Source of the DNA: Afipia sp049747295
Lineage (GTDB): Bacteria > Pseudomonadota > Alphaproteobacteria > Rhizobiales > Xanthobacteraceae
Length of the DNA stretch: 64,000 nucleotides
Assembly (NCBI RefSeq): GCF_049747295.1
Contig: NZ_JBMHJM010000001.1
Coordinates: forward strand, 2,852,001-2,916,000
Direction of reading: 5' to 3'
Positions 8,613 through 19,626 of the stretch are shown here, in pieces (within the stretch, counting starts at the first letter, position 1; each line of letters starts with the position of its first letter). The notes under the pieces are model-generated. The model was not told the DNA's origin, made no database searches, and saw only the letters and a list, made by a program, of their open reading frames with translations. A program made the translations under genes and the position numbers.

Positions 8613-10361
8613 TCAAGCCGGATTTGTTGCCTTCTGCCTGTCCACCAGGTTGAACTGGTCTCCCGCGCGCTCGACCGAAACCTGCCGCTGATGGAAGGCT
8701 TCCAGCGTGCTCCGATGACCGATCGAAACGATCGTTGTTGCCGGCAACTTTTCTGCAATCAGCCGGTACAGGAAAGCTTCCGATGGCTCATCGAGGGATG
8801 CGGTCGCTTCGTCAAGGAACAGATATTGCGGCGCCTGCAGAAGAGCCCGGGCAATTCCAAGGCGCTGTTGTTCGCCAAGAGAGAGCGTCCGGTTCCAGTG
8901 TCCTTCCTCGTCGAGCTTCGCGGCGAGAGCCGGAAGGCCGACCAATTTGATCGCTTCGCTCAGTTGCTCGGCACTAAAGGTGGCGTTTGCCGCCGGATAT
9001 GTAATCGCGCCGGAGAGCGGGCCGACAGGGAAGTAGGGCCGTTGCGGCAGCATCATCAGGGTCGCATCTTTTGGAATCGAGATCGTGCCCTTGCCGAAGG
9101 GCCAGATCCCGGCGATGGCGCGGAACAACGTGGATTTGCCTGCGCCCGATGGCCCCGTCACCAGGGTGCGTTCGCCGGCCTTGAGCGTGAAGCCATTGGC
9201 CCCAATCAGCGGCGCGCCGTTGGGCAGTTGTAGCAACAGCTCCTTGAGGCTGATTGAACTGGAGCCTGACGCAGACGTGACGTGAATCGATTGAGGATCG
9301 GTGGCGAGGGTTCTGGCTGTATTGATGGCGGTCTCAAATCCGTCAAGGCGGGCCACTACCGCCTGCCACTCGGCCAGGGTGCGATAGGTCGTGATGAAGA
9401 ACGACAGTGCGCCCTGGACGCTGCTAAAGGCGGATGCGGTCTGCATCATGCCGCCGAGTTGAATCTTCTCGGCGAAGTAGGCCGGCGCCACCAGAATATA
9501 AGGAAAAATCACCGACGCCTGCGAGTAGCTCGCCGTGAATGCCGTGATCTTTTTGGTGCGGGTCATGATGCCGAGCCAGTTGTCGACGACATGTCCGAAC
9601 CGCACCAGAAGCCGTTCGCGCTCCGCCGGCTCGCCGCGCAGCAGCGCGATCTGTTCGGAGTTCTCGCGGACGCGGACCAGATTGAAGCGGAAGTCTGCCT
9701 CGTAGCGCTGCTGCCGGAAATCGAGACCGACGAGCGGGTGGCCGATCAGATGTGTCAGCCACGTGCCGAGCACGGCATAGACCAGTGCGCCCCACACCAT
9801 GTATCCGGGAAAGTCGATATCCTTCCCGAACAAATGCAACGGCGCGGCGTTTGACAGACTCCAGAGGATCACGATGAAGGAGGCGAGCGTCACAACCGAG
9901 TTCAAAAGACCGAGGCCGATGTTCAGGGTGCGGTCGACGAACAGCTTGACGTCATCGGTGATGCGCTGGTCCGGGTTGTCGGCGGCATCTCCCTGCAGCT
10001 GCATGCGGTAGTGATTGGCGTGATCAAGCCACTCCACGAGATAGCGCTGCGTCATCCACTTGCGCCAGCGGATCTGCAGCCACTGGTTCAGGTAAAGTTG
10101 ATAAACCGCAAGCGCGATGAAGGCTGCGGCGAGCACGCAGAAATAACTGATCTCATAGACGAAATTATCCCAGTTGCGCTCCTGCAGCGCGTTGTAAAAG
10201 CGGTTGTTCCAGGTATTCAGCAACACCGAGATACCGACGATGGCGAGTTCGATAGCGATGACCGCGGCCAGCAGGATGCGGCCTGCCCATTTGTCGTCGG
10301 AGCGGAAGTAAGGTGCAGCAATCCGCCACACCGTCGCGAGTGTTGAGCCGAGACCATTCAC
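8613..10361 (-). CDS. ABC transporter, fused permease/ATPase of YddA/BacA-like type
   Basis: Inner-membrane protein of 582 aa. The N-terminal part has about six membrane helices with the SbmA/BacA-like segment (LLNTWNNRFYNALQERNWDNF, QRYLVEWLDHANHYRMQL). A C-terminal ABC ATPase follows with Walker A GPSGAGKST, signature LSLGEQQRLGIARALL and Walker B YLFLDEATASLDE. Related proteins import peptides or vitamin B12-like molecules; the substrate here is unknown. GTG at 10361 is preceded by AAGGAG and preferred over an in-frame TTG at 10400. It is transcribed away from the permease gene at 10671. Confidence 0.85.
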   Translation of the reverse strand: MNGLGSTLATVWRIAAPYFRSDDKWAGRILLAAVIAIELAIVGISVLLNTWNNRFYNALQERNWDNFVYEISYFCVLAAAFIALAVYQLYLNQWLQIRWRKWMTQRYLVEWLDHANHYRMQLQGDAADNPDQRITDDVKLFVDRTLNIGLGLLNSVVTLASFIVILWSLSNAAPLHLFGKDIDFPGYMVWGALVYAVLGTWLTHLIGHPLVGLDFRQQRYEADFRFNLVRVRENSEQIALLRGEPAERERLLVRFGHVVDNWLGIMTRTKKITAFTASYSQASVIFPYILVAPAYFAEKIQLGGMMQTASAFSSVQGALSFFITTYRTLAEWQAVVARLDGFETAINTARTLATDPQSIHVTSASGSSSISLKELLLQLPNGAPLIGANGFTLKAGERTLVTGPSGAGKSTLFRAIAGIWPFGKGTISIPKDATLMMLPQRPYFPVGPLSGAITYPAANATFSAEQLSEAIKLVGLPALAAKLDEEGHWNRTLSLGEQQRLGIARALLQAPQYLFLDEATASLDEPSEAFLYRLIAEKLPATTIVSIGHRSTLEAFHQRQVSVERAGDQFNLVDRQKATNPA

Positions 10362-10670
10362 AGATTTTTGCTCCTTCGAAAGGGCTTCAAGGCCCTGCAA
10401 TATCGATCAAATTCACAGTTTTAAGACTAAAGTAGCAAAGCGGCGCGTGTGCGGCATCTTGTCCAGACTGCGGTGTTCACCCTAGCATGCGCCCGACGGC
10501 GAGGGCCGGGGGGCATCTCTGTTCGCAGCATTGTGAGCGTTTTTTGGCAGTTGGCCGGCGTTCTGCCTTTCTGAACATGTTGTGACGGGTGTCCTTTCAT
10601 CCCCGCCAGATGCTTGGCCAACCACGCTCTGGTCAGACGTCGGATTTAATGACGTGGGGAGGACGTTTTC
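10362..10670. other. Divergent intergenic region between ABC transporter and lactate permease
   Basis: About 309 nt that must hold the promoters of two divergently transcribed genes. GGGGAGGACG immediately before 10671 is the ribosome-binding site of the permease gene. No clear operator palindrome or RNA structure was found. Confidence 0.45.
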
Positions 10671-12335
10671 ATGTGGAATCAAATTTACAACCCGATGGGG
10701 AATGCGGCGCTTTCCACCATCGCGGCGGCTATTCCGGTGGTCACGCTGCTGGTGCTGATCGCCAGCGGCAAGGTCAAAGCGCACATCGCGGCGATCATCG
10801 CCCTGATCGTCACCAACATCATCACGATCTTCATCTTCACCATGCCGGCGGGCATGTCGATCCGCGCGTCGCTGCTCGGCGTCGTGACGGGCTTCTTCCC
10901 GATCGGCTGGATCGTGCTGAACGTCATTTTCCTCTACCGCATCACGGTCGAGACCGGACGATTTGAATTGCTTCAGCGTGCCATCGGCGGCGTGACCGAA
11001 GATCGCCGTCTGCAACTGCTGCTGATTGCATTTTCATTCGGTGCGTTCTTCGAGGGCGCATCCGGTTTCGGTACGCCGGTTGCGATCACCGGTGCGGTGC
11101 TGATCGGTCTCGGCTTCTCGCCGCTGGCCGCTTCCGGCCTGTCGCTGATCGCCAATACCGCGCCGGTTGCCTTCGGTGCGCTTGGTACGCCGATCCAGGG
11201 CCTTGCCTCGGTGACCGGACTTGATCCGTATCTCCTCGGCGCCATGGTCGGCCGGCAGCTTCCCTTCTTCTCCCTGCTCGTCCCGTTCTGGGTGATCTGG
11301 GCGTTCGCGGGCTGGCGCGGCATGATGGCGATCTGGCCGGCCATTCTCGTCACCGGCGTTTCGTTCGCGATTCCGCAGTTCGTGATTTCGAACTTCATCA
11401 ACCCCTGGATCGTCGACATCGGTGCTTCGCTGATTTCGATGGGCGCGCTGATCCTGTTCCTGAAGGTCTGGCAGCCGAAGGAGCTGTGGCTGTCGCCGGC
11501 GCTGCGCGGCAAGGACGAATCCACCGAGACCATGAAGGCCGCAAAGCCGCTCGACAAAACACCGCTCACCCAATCGGAGCTGTGGAGCTCGCTGCTGCCA
11601 TGGATCATCGTCTGCATCGTGATGCTGATCTGGGGCAATGGATCGTTCAAGACCTGGGCGAACTCGATCTTCACCTGGAACTATCCGGTTCCCGGCCTGC
11701 ACAACATGATCAACAAGGTGCCCCCGGTGGCAGCGAAGGAAACGAAGGAAGGCGCAGTCTTCGCGTTTACCTACCTCTCGTTCACCGGCACAGGCATGTT
11801 GATCGCGGCGATTATCTCGGGCCTCTTGATGGGCTTCTCTCTGCCCAAGATGATTGGGGAGTACGGTCGCACCATCAAGCTTTGCTCCATCTCGCTGATC
11901 ACGATTTCGGCGATGCTGGCGATCGGTACGCTGACACGCCTCTCGGGTGTCGACGCGACTCTCGGCTTGGCTTTCGCGGCGACCGGCGTGTTGTATCCAT
12001 TCTTCGGCACATTGCTCGGCTGGTTGGGCGTGGCGCTGACAGGATCCGACACGTCCTCGAACATCCTGTTCGGCAACCTGCAGAGGATCACGTCGGAACA
12101 GCTCGGCCTTTCGCCGATCCTGATGGCCGCCGCGAACTCGTCGGGTGGCGTCATGGGCAAGATGATCGATGCGCAGTCGATCGTGGTGGCCTCCACCGCG
12201 ACCAACTGGTACGGCCACGAAGGCTCGATCCTACGTTTCGTCTTCTGGCATTCGATCGTGCTGGCGTGCCTTGTCGGTATCCTCGTGACGCTGCAGGCTT
12301 ACGTCTATCCGTTCACGGCGATGGTGATTAAGTAA
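10671..12335 (+). CDS. lctP: L-lactate / glycolate permease (LctP family)
   Basis: Inner-membrane transporter of 554 aa with about 13 hydrophobic helices. Family landmarks are the segment EGASGFGTPVAITGAVLIGL and the C-terminal region around TGSDTSSNILFGNLQ and ANSSGGVMGKMI. LctP/GlcA proteins take up L-lactate, D-lactate and glycolate with protons. Because a glycolate oxidase operon lies 4 kb away, glycolate uptake (GlcA) is a reasonable alternative name. A GGGGAGG ribosome-binding site supports the ATG. Confidence 0.93.
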   Translation: MWNQIYNPMGNAALSTIAAAIPVVTLLVLIASGKVKAHIAAIIALIVTNIITIFIFTMPAGMSIRASLLGVVTGFFPIGWIVLNVIFLYRITVETGRFELLQRAIGGVTEDRRLQLLLIAFSFGAFFEGASGFGTPVAITGAVLIGLGFSPLAASGLSLIANTAPVAFGALGTPIQGLASVTGLDPYLLGAMVGRQLPFFSLLVPFWVIWAFAGWRGMMAIWPAILVTGVSFAIPQFVISNFINPWIVDIGASLISMGALILFLKVWQPKELWLSPALRGKDESTETMKAAKPLDKTPLTQSELWSSLLPWIIVCIVMLIWGNGSFKTWANSIFTWNYPVPGLHNMINKVPPVAAKETKEGAVFAFTYLSFTGTGMLIAAIISGLLMGFSLPKMIGEYGRTIKLCSISLITISAMLAIGTLTRLSGVDATLGLAFAATGVLYPFFGTLLGWLGVALTGSDTSSNILFGNLQRITSEQLGLSPILMAAANSSGGVMGKMIDAQSIVVASTATNWYGHEGSILRFVFWHSIVLACLVGILVTLQAYVYPFTAMVIK

Positions 12336-12357
12336 TCTCCACGCGGTTCGGAAACAG

Positions 12358-12387
12358 AAATCCCCGCGGCGCAAGCTGCGGGGATTT
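12358..12387 (+). terminator. Probable terminator after lactate permease gene
   Basis: A perfect 10-bp stem (AAATCCCCGC at 12358-12367 with GCGGGGATTT at 12378-12387, 10-nt loop). The T tract is short (ATTTGCATTTGG), so termination efficiency is uncertain. Confidence 0.7.
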
Positions 12388-12477
12388 GCATTTGGAGAGC
12401 GCGTTATTTGAGCAGCGAAAATGCTGACAATTGACACACTCCGCGGCTACAAGAACGCGCAGCTGAAATCGGAACTG

Positions 12478-12894
12478 ATGGCAATGACTTTGAAGTTTGG
12501 GCGGCACGCGATTCTTGCTTTTGCTTTGTTGACAATGGCGGTCGCAACGACACCATCCCGCGCGGACAGCGGATTTCCTTTCGGTCTCGAAATCACTCTG
12601 GAGTCAGCGCCGCAACCTGGCTCGAAGCGCATTCCATCCCTCGAGATCGGTGACAACGGCGAAGTCATTCTCAGTCTGTGGTGCAAGACCGGCAAAGGTC
12701 AGTTTTCGGTGGCCAATGACACCGTCATTTTCGTTCCGGGACAGCTCGATGATCGCAGCTGTACACCTGCCAATGCGCAGGCCGACGATGCGCTGGTCGG
12801 TGCATTGAGCGAAGCCGCGACATGGAAGCGGCAGGGCGATTTCGTTTCGTTCGTCGGTGCGAAGACGCTGCGTTTTCGACTGAACACGAACTAA
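12478..12894 (+). CDS. META-domain-like secreted protein
   Basis: Exported protein of about 138 aa. A signal peptide is visible (MAMTLKFGRHAILAFALLTM onward, cut after PSRA). The mature part has a short repeat-like beta pattern with LWCKTGKGQF, a second Cys in DDRSCTPAN, and the C-terminal WKRQGDFVSFVGAKTLRFRL, resembling the META/HslJ fold often found in periplasmic stress proteins. An upstream ATG at 12421 is in frame but would put 19 polar residues before the signal peptide, so 12478 is preferred. The function is unknown. Confidence 0.6.
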   Translation: MAMTLKFGRHAILAFALLTMAVATTPSRADSGFPFGLEITLESAPQPGSKRIPSLEIGDNGEVILSLWCKTGKGQFSVANDTVIFVPGQLDDRSCTPANAQADDALVGALSEAATWKRQGDFVSFVGAKTLRFRLNTN

Positions 12895-12897
12895 ACG

Positions 12898-14364
12898 TCA
12901 GAGCGTTTTCAGGACGAGATCCGCACAAAGCTCCGCCGACTGGATGACGCCGGTGTAGCCGCCGAGCCCCGCATAGGCGGAGGCGAGGTAGAGACCGGTG
13001 ATCGGCGTCGCGTTCATCTGCCGCGGAGCGTCGCCAGTGCGTGATGGTGTTGGCGCAAAGCCATAGACAGAGCCATGGGGTGCCGCGAGATATTGCCGGA
13101 CCGAAAGCGCCGTATTGAACGAGGACGCGACGATGGCGTCTGACAGCCCTGCATAATATCTTTCGAGATAGGCGATGATGGCGTTCTGCCAGCGGCCGCG
13201 CTTGGCCCGGTACTCATCCTGGCTCAAACCATCCCAATTTGTCAGGGCGTCCGGCCCAATCACCGAAAGCACGTAGGGAGGGGCAGGTACGCCGGAATCG
13301 ATCGCTGCATAATCGACGATCGCAAGCGGTGGCATCCGCTCGCCCGGCTCGTCCGCCATCAGCGCAGTGCCTTTGGAATAATCTGCGAAGCGCGTCATCC
13401 AGTCCGGCAGCAGCTGTGTCGAATAGCTGTCGATGCCGAATTCACTTGGCGGCTTCGAGAGTCCAAGAGTGAGCGCGAACAGCGAAATCGACGGTTGGCG
13501 GTCAGCATACGTCGCGCGCAGTTGAGCCCGACGCGCACCTGGTAAAAGGGATGCGATGTTTTCGGGCGCTGCGTTGCCAATGACGCAAGATGTTTCAACC
13601 GTCTGCGGATCACTGCCGTCCTTGGCGGTGTGGACCAAGGCGGACACCACGCCGCCGGTATCCAGGCTGATCGCGCTCGCGGCGCGGCGGAGAGAGATGT
13701 CGCCGCCTGCCGCACGAATGGCGCGGGCCAGCGCGCTGGACAGACGCTGCGACCCGCCCTGGACATACACGCCGCCATTCAAGAGATACGACCCCTGCGC
13801 CATCGCGAAGGCCGCCCACGATAGGGTCTCAGGATTATCGTGGTAATAGGAGAGGTTCGCCGCCACCGCTGCCTTCAGCGCTTCGTCGCCGTCGCACATC
13901 TGCTCGAGCTTCTGCGACAATGAAAGGGACCAATCGACGGCTGAAGGATCGTGGGTAAACGTCTCCATCTCGCCGAGCAGTTTGGCGATGGCGCTGCGTG
14001 CCCTGGGAAAGCGTTCCGCCAGAGTGTGTCTTGCGGCACTGAAATTGTCGGGCAATGCGAGCGGTGCACCGACAGGGCCGCCACGCACCGTGTAAAATTG
14101 CCTGGCCGGAACCCATGTCACTGCGTCGAGCACGCCGGCACGCGTCAAGGGACGATGCTTGGGATCGCGAGGATCACGTGGATCGCTGGTCTCATGCAGC
14201 GAGCCTTCAACAAACAGCTCGCCGACCTTGTAGCTGGAGGCCGCGCCTCCAACGGAGTTGCCGCGTTCGATCAGCAAAACTTTCCGACCTGCACGCGCGA
14301 GAATCGCACCGGCCGTGAGGCCGCCGAGGCCGGCTCCGATGATGACGGCATCATAGCGCGCCAT
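12898..14364 (-). CDS. CrtI/phytoene-desaturase-like FAD-dependent oxidoreductase
   Basis: Flavoprotein of 488 aa. The N-terminal dinucleotide-binding motif IIGAGLGGLTAGAILARAG lies at residues 8-26, followed by the acidic strand end LIERG and GGAASS. The C-terminal flavin-binding end (GLYLASAYAGLGGYTGVIQSA) is typical of carotenoid desaturase/isomerase-like and related amine-oxidase-fold proteins. No carotenoid genes are nearby, so the substrate is open. It is convergent with the META-domain gene, with only 3 nt between stops. Confidence 0.8.
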   Translation of the reverse strand: MARYDAVIIGAGLGGLTAGAILARAGRKVLLIERGNSVGGAASSYKVGELFVEGSLHETSDPRDPRDPKHRPLTRAGVLDAVTWVPARQFYTVRGGPVGAPLALPDNFSAARHTLAERFPRARSAIAKLLGEMETFTHDPSAVDWSLSLSQKLEQMCDGDEALKAAVAANLSYYHDNPETLSWAAFAMAQGSYLLNGGVYVQGGSQRLSSALARAIRAAGGDISLRRAASAISLDTGGVVSALVHTAKDGSDPQTVETSCVIGNAAPENIASLLPGARRAQLRATYADRQPSISLFALTLGLSKPPSEFGIDSYSTQLLPDWMTRFADYSKGTALMADEPGERMPPLAIVDYAAIDSGVPAPPYVLSVIGPDALTNWDGLSQDEYRAKRGRWQNAIIAYLERYYAGLSDAIVASSFNTALSVRQYLAAPHGSVYGFAPTPSRTGDAPRQMNATPITGLYLASAYAGLGGYTGVIQSAELCADLVLKTL

Positions 14365-14403
14365 TCGTCACCGGACTCGCGAGCAGGGATGCTGTGGAGC
14401 GCA

Positions 14404-15609
14404 TTATTTCCAGGACGCCTTGTCGCTATCCCAGCGCTGTCCCTTCAGTTCGGTGGCGAGCGCTTTGATCAGTCCGTCATCGTCGTTGTAGGTGCTTTCT
14501 TCATCGCCGCCTGAGTTCTCCGTGATTTGCAGATGCGGCCCCGCCGTTTCATCGGTGGTCTTGGTGGAAGGCACCCCCAACCAGACGACCATGCGGTCGC
14601 TTGATCCCGGTTTGTCGGGGCTGACCAGCGCCGTCATCTCCAGCGTTTCGGTGAGTTCAAGTGCCGGCGCCAGTTGGCTGGGCCGCGCGACTGCGAAGGT
14701 CAGTTCGCCGGTGGTGTCGTTCCAGCTCGACGCGAGAGGCTTCGCCCCCAACACCTTGGCGGCAATGTTGGACAGAGCAGCAGCAAATTTATCCTTGTTC
14801 AGCTTGCCGGCTTCGGTCCATTCGGCTCCCGAAAAACGAATGGCGCGCTCCATGTCGTATGTGCCGGTGGTCCAGCCCGCGGAAACGGCGCCTGGTGCGG
14901 TTTTCAACGTACTGACGAGCGCAGGGGCTTTGGCGGGATCGACCAGCACGCGCAACACTTGCTGGCCCGTTCGCAACGCGTTGCAGTCGGTCGCAATGCT
15001 GTCGAGCGCGACCTGAACATTTTGGCCCTTCAAGCTTTTGATCAGATCGATGAAGCCTTCGCGCCTGATCCTCACCGCCACCGATTGCGGCGACACTTGC
15101 GTGAAGTCCTTCGGGCTTTCGACAAGATCGTCGTCCACGACTTGCGATTGCTGGAATTCGTCTTCATCGATGTCGGCATTGTCCGGTGAGTTGATCGTCG
15201 ACACGAGATTGCCCAGCGTGATCTTGCCGCCGAACGTGAAGGACTTCCCGCTCTGTTTGCGGGTGAGATTGATCGTGACAGGCGTGTGGTTTTCCGTGCT
15301 TTGCCCGGAGCCGGTCAGTTTTTCGCCGTCAGGCTTCAGGTCGATGGCAAAGCGATCCTTGCGGTCGGAGGTCGCGGAAACCGAATAGCAAACGTCGAGC
15401 ACGGCCGAGACCAGCTTGCCGCCTTGGCGGGTTTCCTTGATGAACGCGTCCACCGGCAGATCGCCAAGCAAATCCCCAAGCGAGGAGAAATAACGCGTGT
15501 CCGCTGTTCCAGCCGCAGGCTTGCCGTTGTCCTTGGTTTGCGCATGCACCAGGGTCCATGAGGTTGCACCCGCGAGGGCGACGGCACAACCAATCATCAA
15601 TTTGCGCAT
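14404..15609 (-). CDS. Periplasmic protein of unknown function
   Basis: Protein of 401 aa with a clear signal peptide (MRKLMIGCAVALAGATSWTL, cut near VHA-QT). I do not recognise the family. The mature protein is soluble, with acidic patches (DNADIDEDEF, VVDDDLVESP) and four or so cysteines, suggesting a periplasmic fold. The open frame extends upstream to 16053 across the groEL terminator region, but the signal peptide fixes the start at 15609. It is followed on the same strand, 39 nt on, by the CrtI-like gene, so the two may be co-transcribed. Confidence 0.65.
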   Translation of the reverse strand: MRKLMIGCAVALAGATSWTLVHAQTKDNGKPAAGTADTRYFSSLGDLLGDLPVDAFIKETRQGGKLVSAVLDVCYSVSATSDRKDRFAIDLKPDGEKLTGSGQSTENHTPVTINLTRKQSGKSFTFGGKITLGNLVSTINSPDNADIDEDEFQQSQVVDDDLVESPKDFTQVSPQSVAVRIRREGFIDLIKSLKGQNVQVALDSIATDCNALRTGQQVLRVLVDPAKAPALVSTLKTAPGAVSAGWTTGTYDMERAIRFSGAEWTEAGKLNKDKFAAALSNIAAKVLGAKPLASSWNDTTGELTFAVARPSQLAPALELTETLEMTALVSPDKPGSSDRMVVWLGVPSTKTTDETAGPHLQITENSGGDEESTYNDDDGLIKALATELKGQRWDSDKASWK

Positions 15610-15727
15610 GGGCTTCAACCTGATTCGATGGAGAGGGCGGATCATCGGAGGTCGCACAATCTCAAAAGCCGGATGAATTGTCGCGCGGTTTTTTGGACGT
15701 CCGATAACAAAGAGGTCAGACAATAAA

Positions 15728-15751
15728 AAAGGCCGCCCGAAGGCGGCCTTT
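15728..15751 (-). terminator. Rho-independent terminator of groESL
   Basis: A perfect 10-bp stem (AAAGGCCGCC at 15728-15737 with GGCGGCCTTT at 15742-15751, loop CGAA). On the minus strand it is followed by a run of T before ATTG, ending the groES-groEL transcript. Confidence 0.92.
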
Positions 15752-15775
15752 GGTATCTGAGGCGCGATGGTGGGC

Positions 15776-17428
<1,653 letters not shown>

Positions 17429-17577
17429 GGAAATATCTCCTGGTGATTATGGGTTCCGCCATCCTGAGGGAAGCGCTTGTGCGCGTGCCTCTAAGGATGG
17501 CGGCCGATGTGATTGCAGTAGGAAGTTTGTCCTTCGGGGCTTTCGCCGTGCGCAAGCTCCGGGGATAAGTGGCGGCC

Positions 17578-17874
17578 TTAGCTCAGGACACCCATGATGT
17601 CCGACTCCTTCATGATGAGGAGTTCCTCGCCATCGAGCTTCACCTCGGTGCCGGACCATTTTCCGAACAGCACCTTGTCGCCGACCTTGAGGTCGATCGG
17701 GATCAGCTTGCCTGCTTCGTCGCGGCCGCCGAGGCCAACGGCAACGACCTGACCCTGCGAAGGCTTTTCCTTGGCAGTGTCCGGAATAATGATGCCGCCC
17801 TTGGTTTTTTCTTCGGCGTCGATACGCTTGACGACGACGCGGTCATGCAGCGGGCGAAATGTTGTCTTGGCCAT
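17578..17874 (-). CDS. groS: 10-kDa co-chaperonin GroES
   Basis: Lid of the GroEL chamber, 98 aa, full length. It begins FRPLHDRVVVKRI and contains the mobile-loop segment EEKTKGGIIIPDTAKEKP, which contacts GroEL, and ends with LLIMKESDIMGVL. It is the first gene of the groESL operon, with promoter and CIRCE between 17977 and 18042. Confidence 0.98.
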   Translation of the reverse strand: MAKTTFRPLHDRVVVKRIDAEEKTKGGIIIPDTAKEKPSQGQVVAVGLGGRDEAGKLIPIDLKVGDKVLFGKWSGTEVKLDGEELLIMKESDIMGVLS

Positions 17875-17976
17875 CGGATGTCCTTTGGGCTTTTGTTTGA
17901 AAGATTTGACGTGCGGCTGAGCGCGAGCCGTGGATAATGGCGCTAAGCAACCCGATCAGGGATGACGCCGTACCCC

Positions 17977-18003
17977 TTAGCAATCACGCTCCAAGAGTGC
18001 TAA
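17977..18003 (-). promoter_or_regulatory. CIRCE operator (HrcA binding site) of groESL
   Basis: TTAGCAATC, 9 nt, GAGTGCTAA matches the CIRCE consensus TTAGCACTC-N9-GAGTGCTAA with a single mismatch in one arm. It lies about 100 nt upstream of groES and just downstream of the -10 box, the usual place for heat-inducible repression by HrcA. Confidence 0.95.
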
Positions 18004-18013
18004 AGACAGCTCG

Positions 18014-18042
18014 GGAATATGGGTTGCCGCCGATCCTGTCAA
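18014..18042 (-). promoter_or_regulatory. Sigma-70-type promoter of groESL
   Basis: On the minus strand, TTGACA (18042-18037), a 17-nt spacer and TATTCC (18019-18014) form a good vegetative promoter. Transcription would start close to the CIRCE operator, so HrcA would block it. Confidence 0.8.
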
Positions 18043-18199
18043 GCAAGCCCTTAAGGCCTTGGTGAGGCCAATATAGGATGATCTGGAAGCCAGGGGACTT
18101 TGGAAACCAGGGACAAGGGCACAACCAATCAAGCCATAGCGTACGAGCCGTGCGTTCGATTAGGCCGAACGGAGCAAGGGCTATTTGCCGGGAGACAAC

Positions 18200-18730
18200 A
18201 TGACCAAACCAATTCGCTTTCGTGCCATCGCCAATATCATAACTGTCACAGTCCTGTCGGGCTTCCTTGGTGCGTGCGGCGGTGGCGGGGGTCTGGGCGG
18301 ATTCGGTGGTTTCGGCGGAAGCACGCAGCCCACGGTCGAGGAACCGGCAGTCGCTCCCGAACTTCCATCGACCATTCGCGCCGACGAGATCGTCGGCCGC
18401 TGGGGATATGCAGCGTATCACAAGCCGGAAGACCGGGCGCGTACTGAAGCCGCGGCCCGTGGACAGTGCAAAAATCCCTATGTGATCGGGCAGGGCTCGT
18501 CCGGCGGCGTGATCATGCATCTGGCCGACGAGGCCACCCCACAGGAGCTGCGGCTGAAAGGCAGCCAGAGCGGCAAGAACTACATCGGTCCGGCCGGCCC
18601 GGCAGGCGGGGAAAAGGATCGCGAGATCGTTTCGTTCGACGGCCGTGTGCTGATTACGCGGTTTATCGACAAGGATGCGGCCAGCCGCTACGGAACCTCG
18701 ATTTACGTCCGCTGCGCGCCGCGCGCATAG
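18200..18730 (+). CDS. Putative lipoprotein of unknown function
   Basis: Protein of 176 aa with a lipoprotein signal: a hydrophobic stretch ending in FLGAC, so Cys26 would be lipidated. A glycine-rich linker (GGGGGLGGFGGFGG) follows, then a compact C-terminal domain starting at DEIVGRWGYAAYH and containing two further Cys. ATG 18200 is preceded by GGGAGA and preferred over ATG 18185. I do not recognise the domain. It is transcribed divergently from groESL. Confidence 0.72.
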   Translation: MTKPIRFRAIANIITVTVLSGFLGACGGGGGLGGFGGFGGSTQPTVEEPAVAPELPSTIRADEIVGRWGYAAYHKPEDRARTEAAARGQCKNPYVIGQGSSGGVIMHLADEATPQELRLKGSQSGKNYIGPAGPAGGEKDREIVSFDGRVLITRFIDKDAASRYGTSIYVRCAPRA

Positions 18731-18769
18731 GCGCCGGATTTACGTCAAAACAGATCTGCGCAAATAAAA

Positions 18770-18810
18770 TCAGGGCGGAAGGCCATTTTGGCCCTCCGCC
18801 CTGATATTTT
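18770..18810. terminator. Bidirectional terminator between lipoprotein gene and cheZ
   Basis: A 10-bp stem (TCAGGGCGGA at 18770-18779 with TCCGCCCTGA at 18795-18804) has further pairing inside. T-rich tracts lie on both sides (TATTTTT to the right, TTTTATTT on the minus strand to the left), so it can serve both convergent genes. Confidence 0.85.
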
Positions 18811-18825
18811 TAGTTCCCGATATTT

Positions 18826-19626
18826 TTAGTCGAAGAGGGCGTCGATATCGTCTTGCGATACGTGGCCTTCGTCGTCCAGGCCTTTCGGGCCGTTCAGAAG
18901 GCGGGCATCGCCGACGCGCGTGTCGATAATTGCCGGAGCATGCACCTTGATCGCGTCCACGCCGCCCCAGATGTCCATCATGACATTGATATGATGCTCG
19001 ATGAATTTCATCGTGGTCATCACTTTGCTGATGCGCTGGCCGGTGAGGTCCTGGAAGTTGCAGGCCTCGAAAATTGCCACAACACGCTCCTGAATGTCTT
19101 CGCTGAGCTGCGCCTGCTGATCAGGCGAGGTCATTTTGGTCAGCGCGCTGGCCGCGTGATCGATGGCTTCTGCAGCTTCGAGGATCTGCTGGGTCGCTTC
19201 CTCGGTGCCGCCGACGACCGCGCCGAGTTCGCCCGTCACCTTGGCCATCTCATCGCCGCTGAAGCTCCCGCCGTGGAGTACGGCGATTTCCTGCTTGGTC
19301 CGACTGATGGCATCGTGGATGAGGTCGAGTTCGACCTTCAGCTTCTCGCACTGCTCGATCTGAGCGCGATAGGTATCAAGAAGCTTCTTGGCGTCGTCCA
19401 ACTGTTCGGTTGATACAGGGTCATCGCCAGAGGCGTCGCCCTGTGGCGCGCGCGACGGCGTGGCCATCTGCGCGCGAATGGCTCGCAGCTCGCTCATGAC
19501 CTCGCGGTGATGGCTGGAGGAAGCGTCGTGGCCTGCAACGGGGACGCTGGTCTCGACTTCATCAAAAACCGGCATGCCGCCGGATTGGTTTTCTTCAATA
19601 CGGAAACGTCTACGCTGAATAGCCAT
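18826..19626 (-). CDS. cheZ: CheZ-like protein phosphatase
   Basis: Cytosolic phosphatase that removes phosphate from CheY-type response regulators. The 266 aa are mostly helical. The catalytic segment ACNFQDLTGQRISKV contains Asp193 and Gln197, equivalent to the catalytic pair of E. coli CheZ. The C-terminus SQDDIDALFD resembles the peptide by which CheZ binds phospho-CheY. No other chemotaxis gene is in the window, so it is an orphan copy acting on a regulator encoded elsewhere. Confidence 0.88.
   Translation of the reverse strand: MAIQRRRFRIEENQSGGMPVFDEVETSVPVAGHDASSSHHREVMSELRAIRAQMATPSRAPQGDASGDDPVSTEQLDDAKKLLDTYRAQIEQCEKLKVELDLIHDAISRTKQEIAVLHGGSFSGDEMAKVTGELGAVVGGTEEATQQILEAAEAIDHAASALTKMTSPDQQAQLSEDIQERVVAIFEACNFQDLTGQRISKVMTTMKFIEHHINVMMDIWGGVDAIKVHAPAIIDTRVGDARLLNGPKGLDDEGHVSQDDIDALFD

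Noticed and set aside
11034..12218. Minus-strand open frame of 394 codons
   Set aside because: Antisense to the lactate permease; composition is rich in Arg, His and Gln as expected for a shadow frame.
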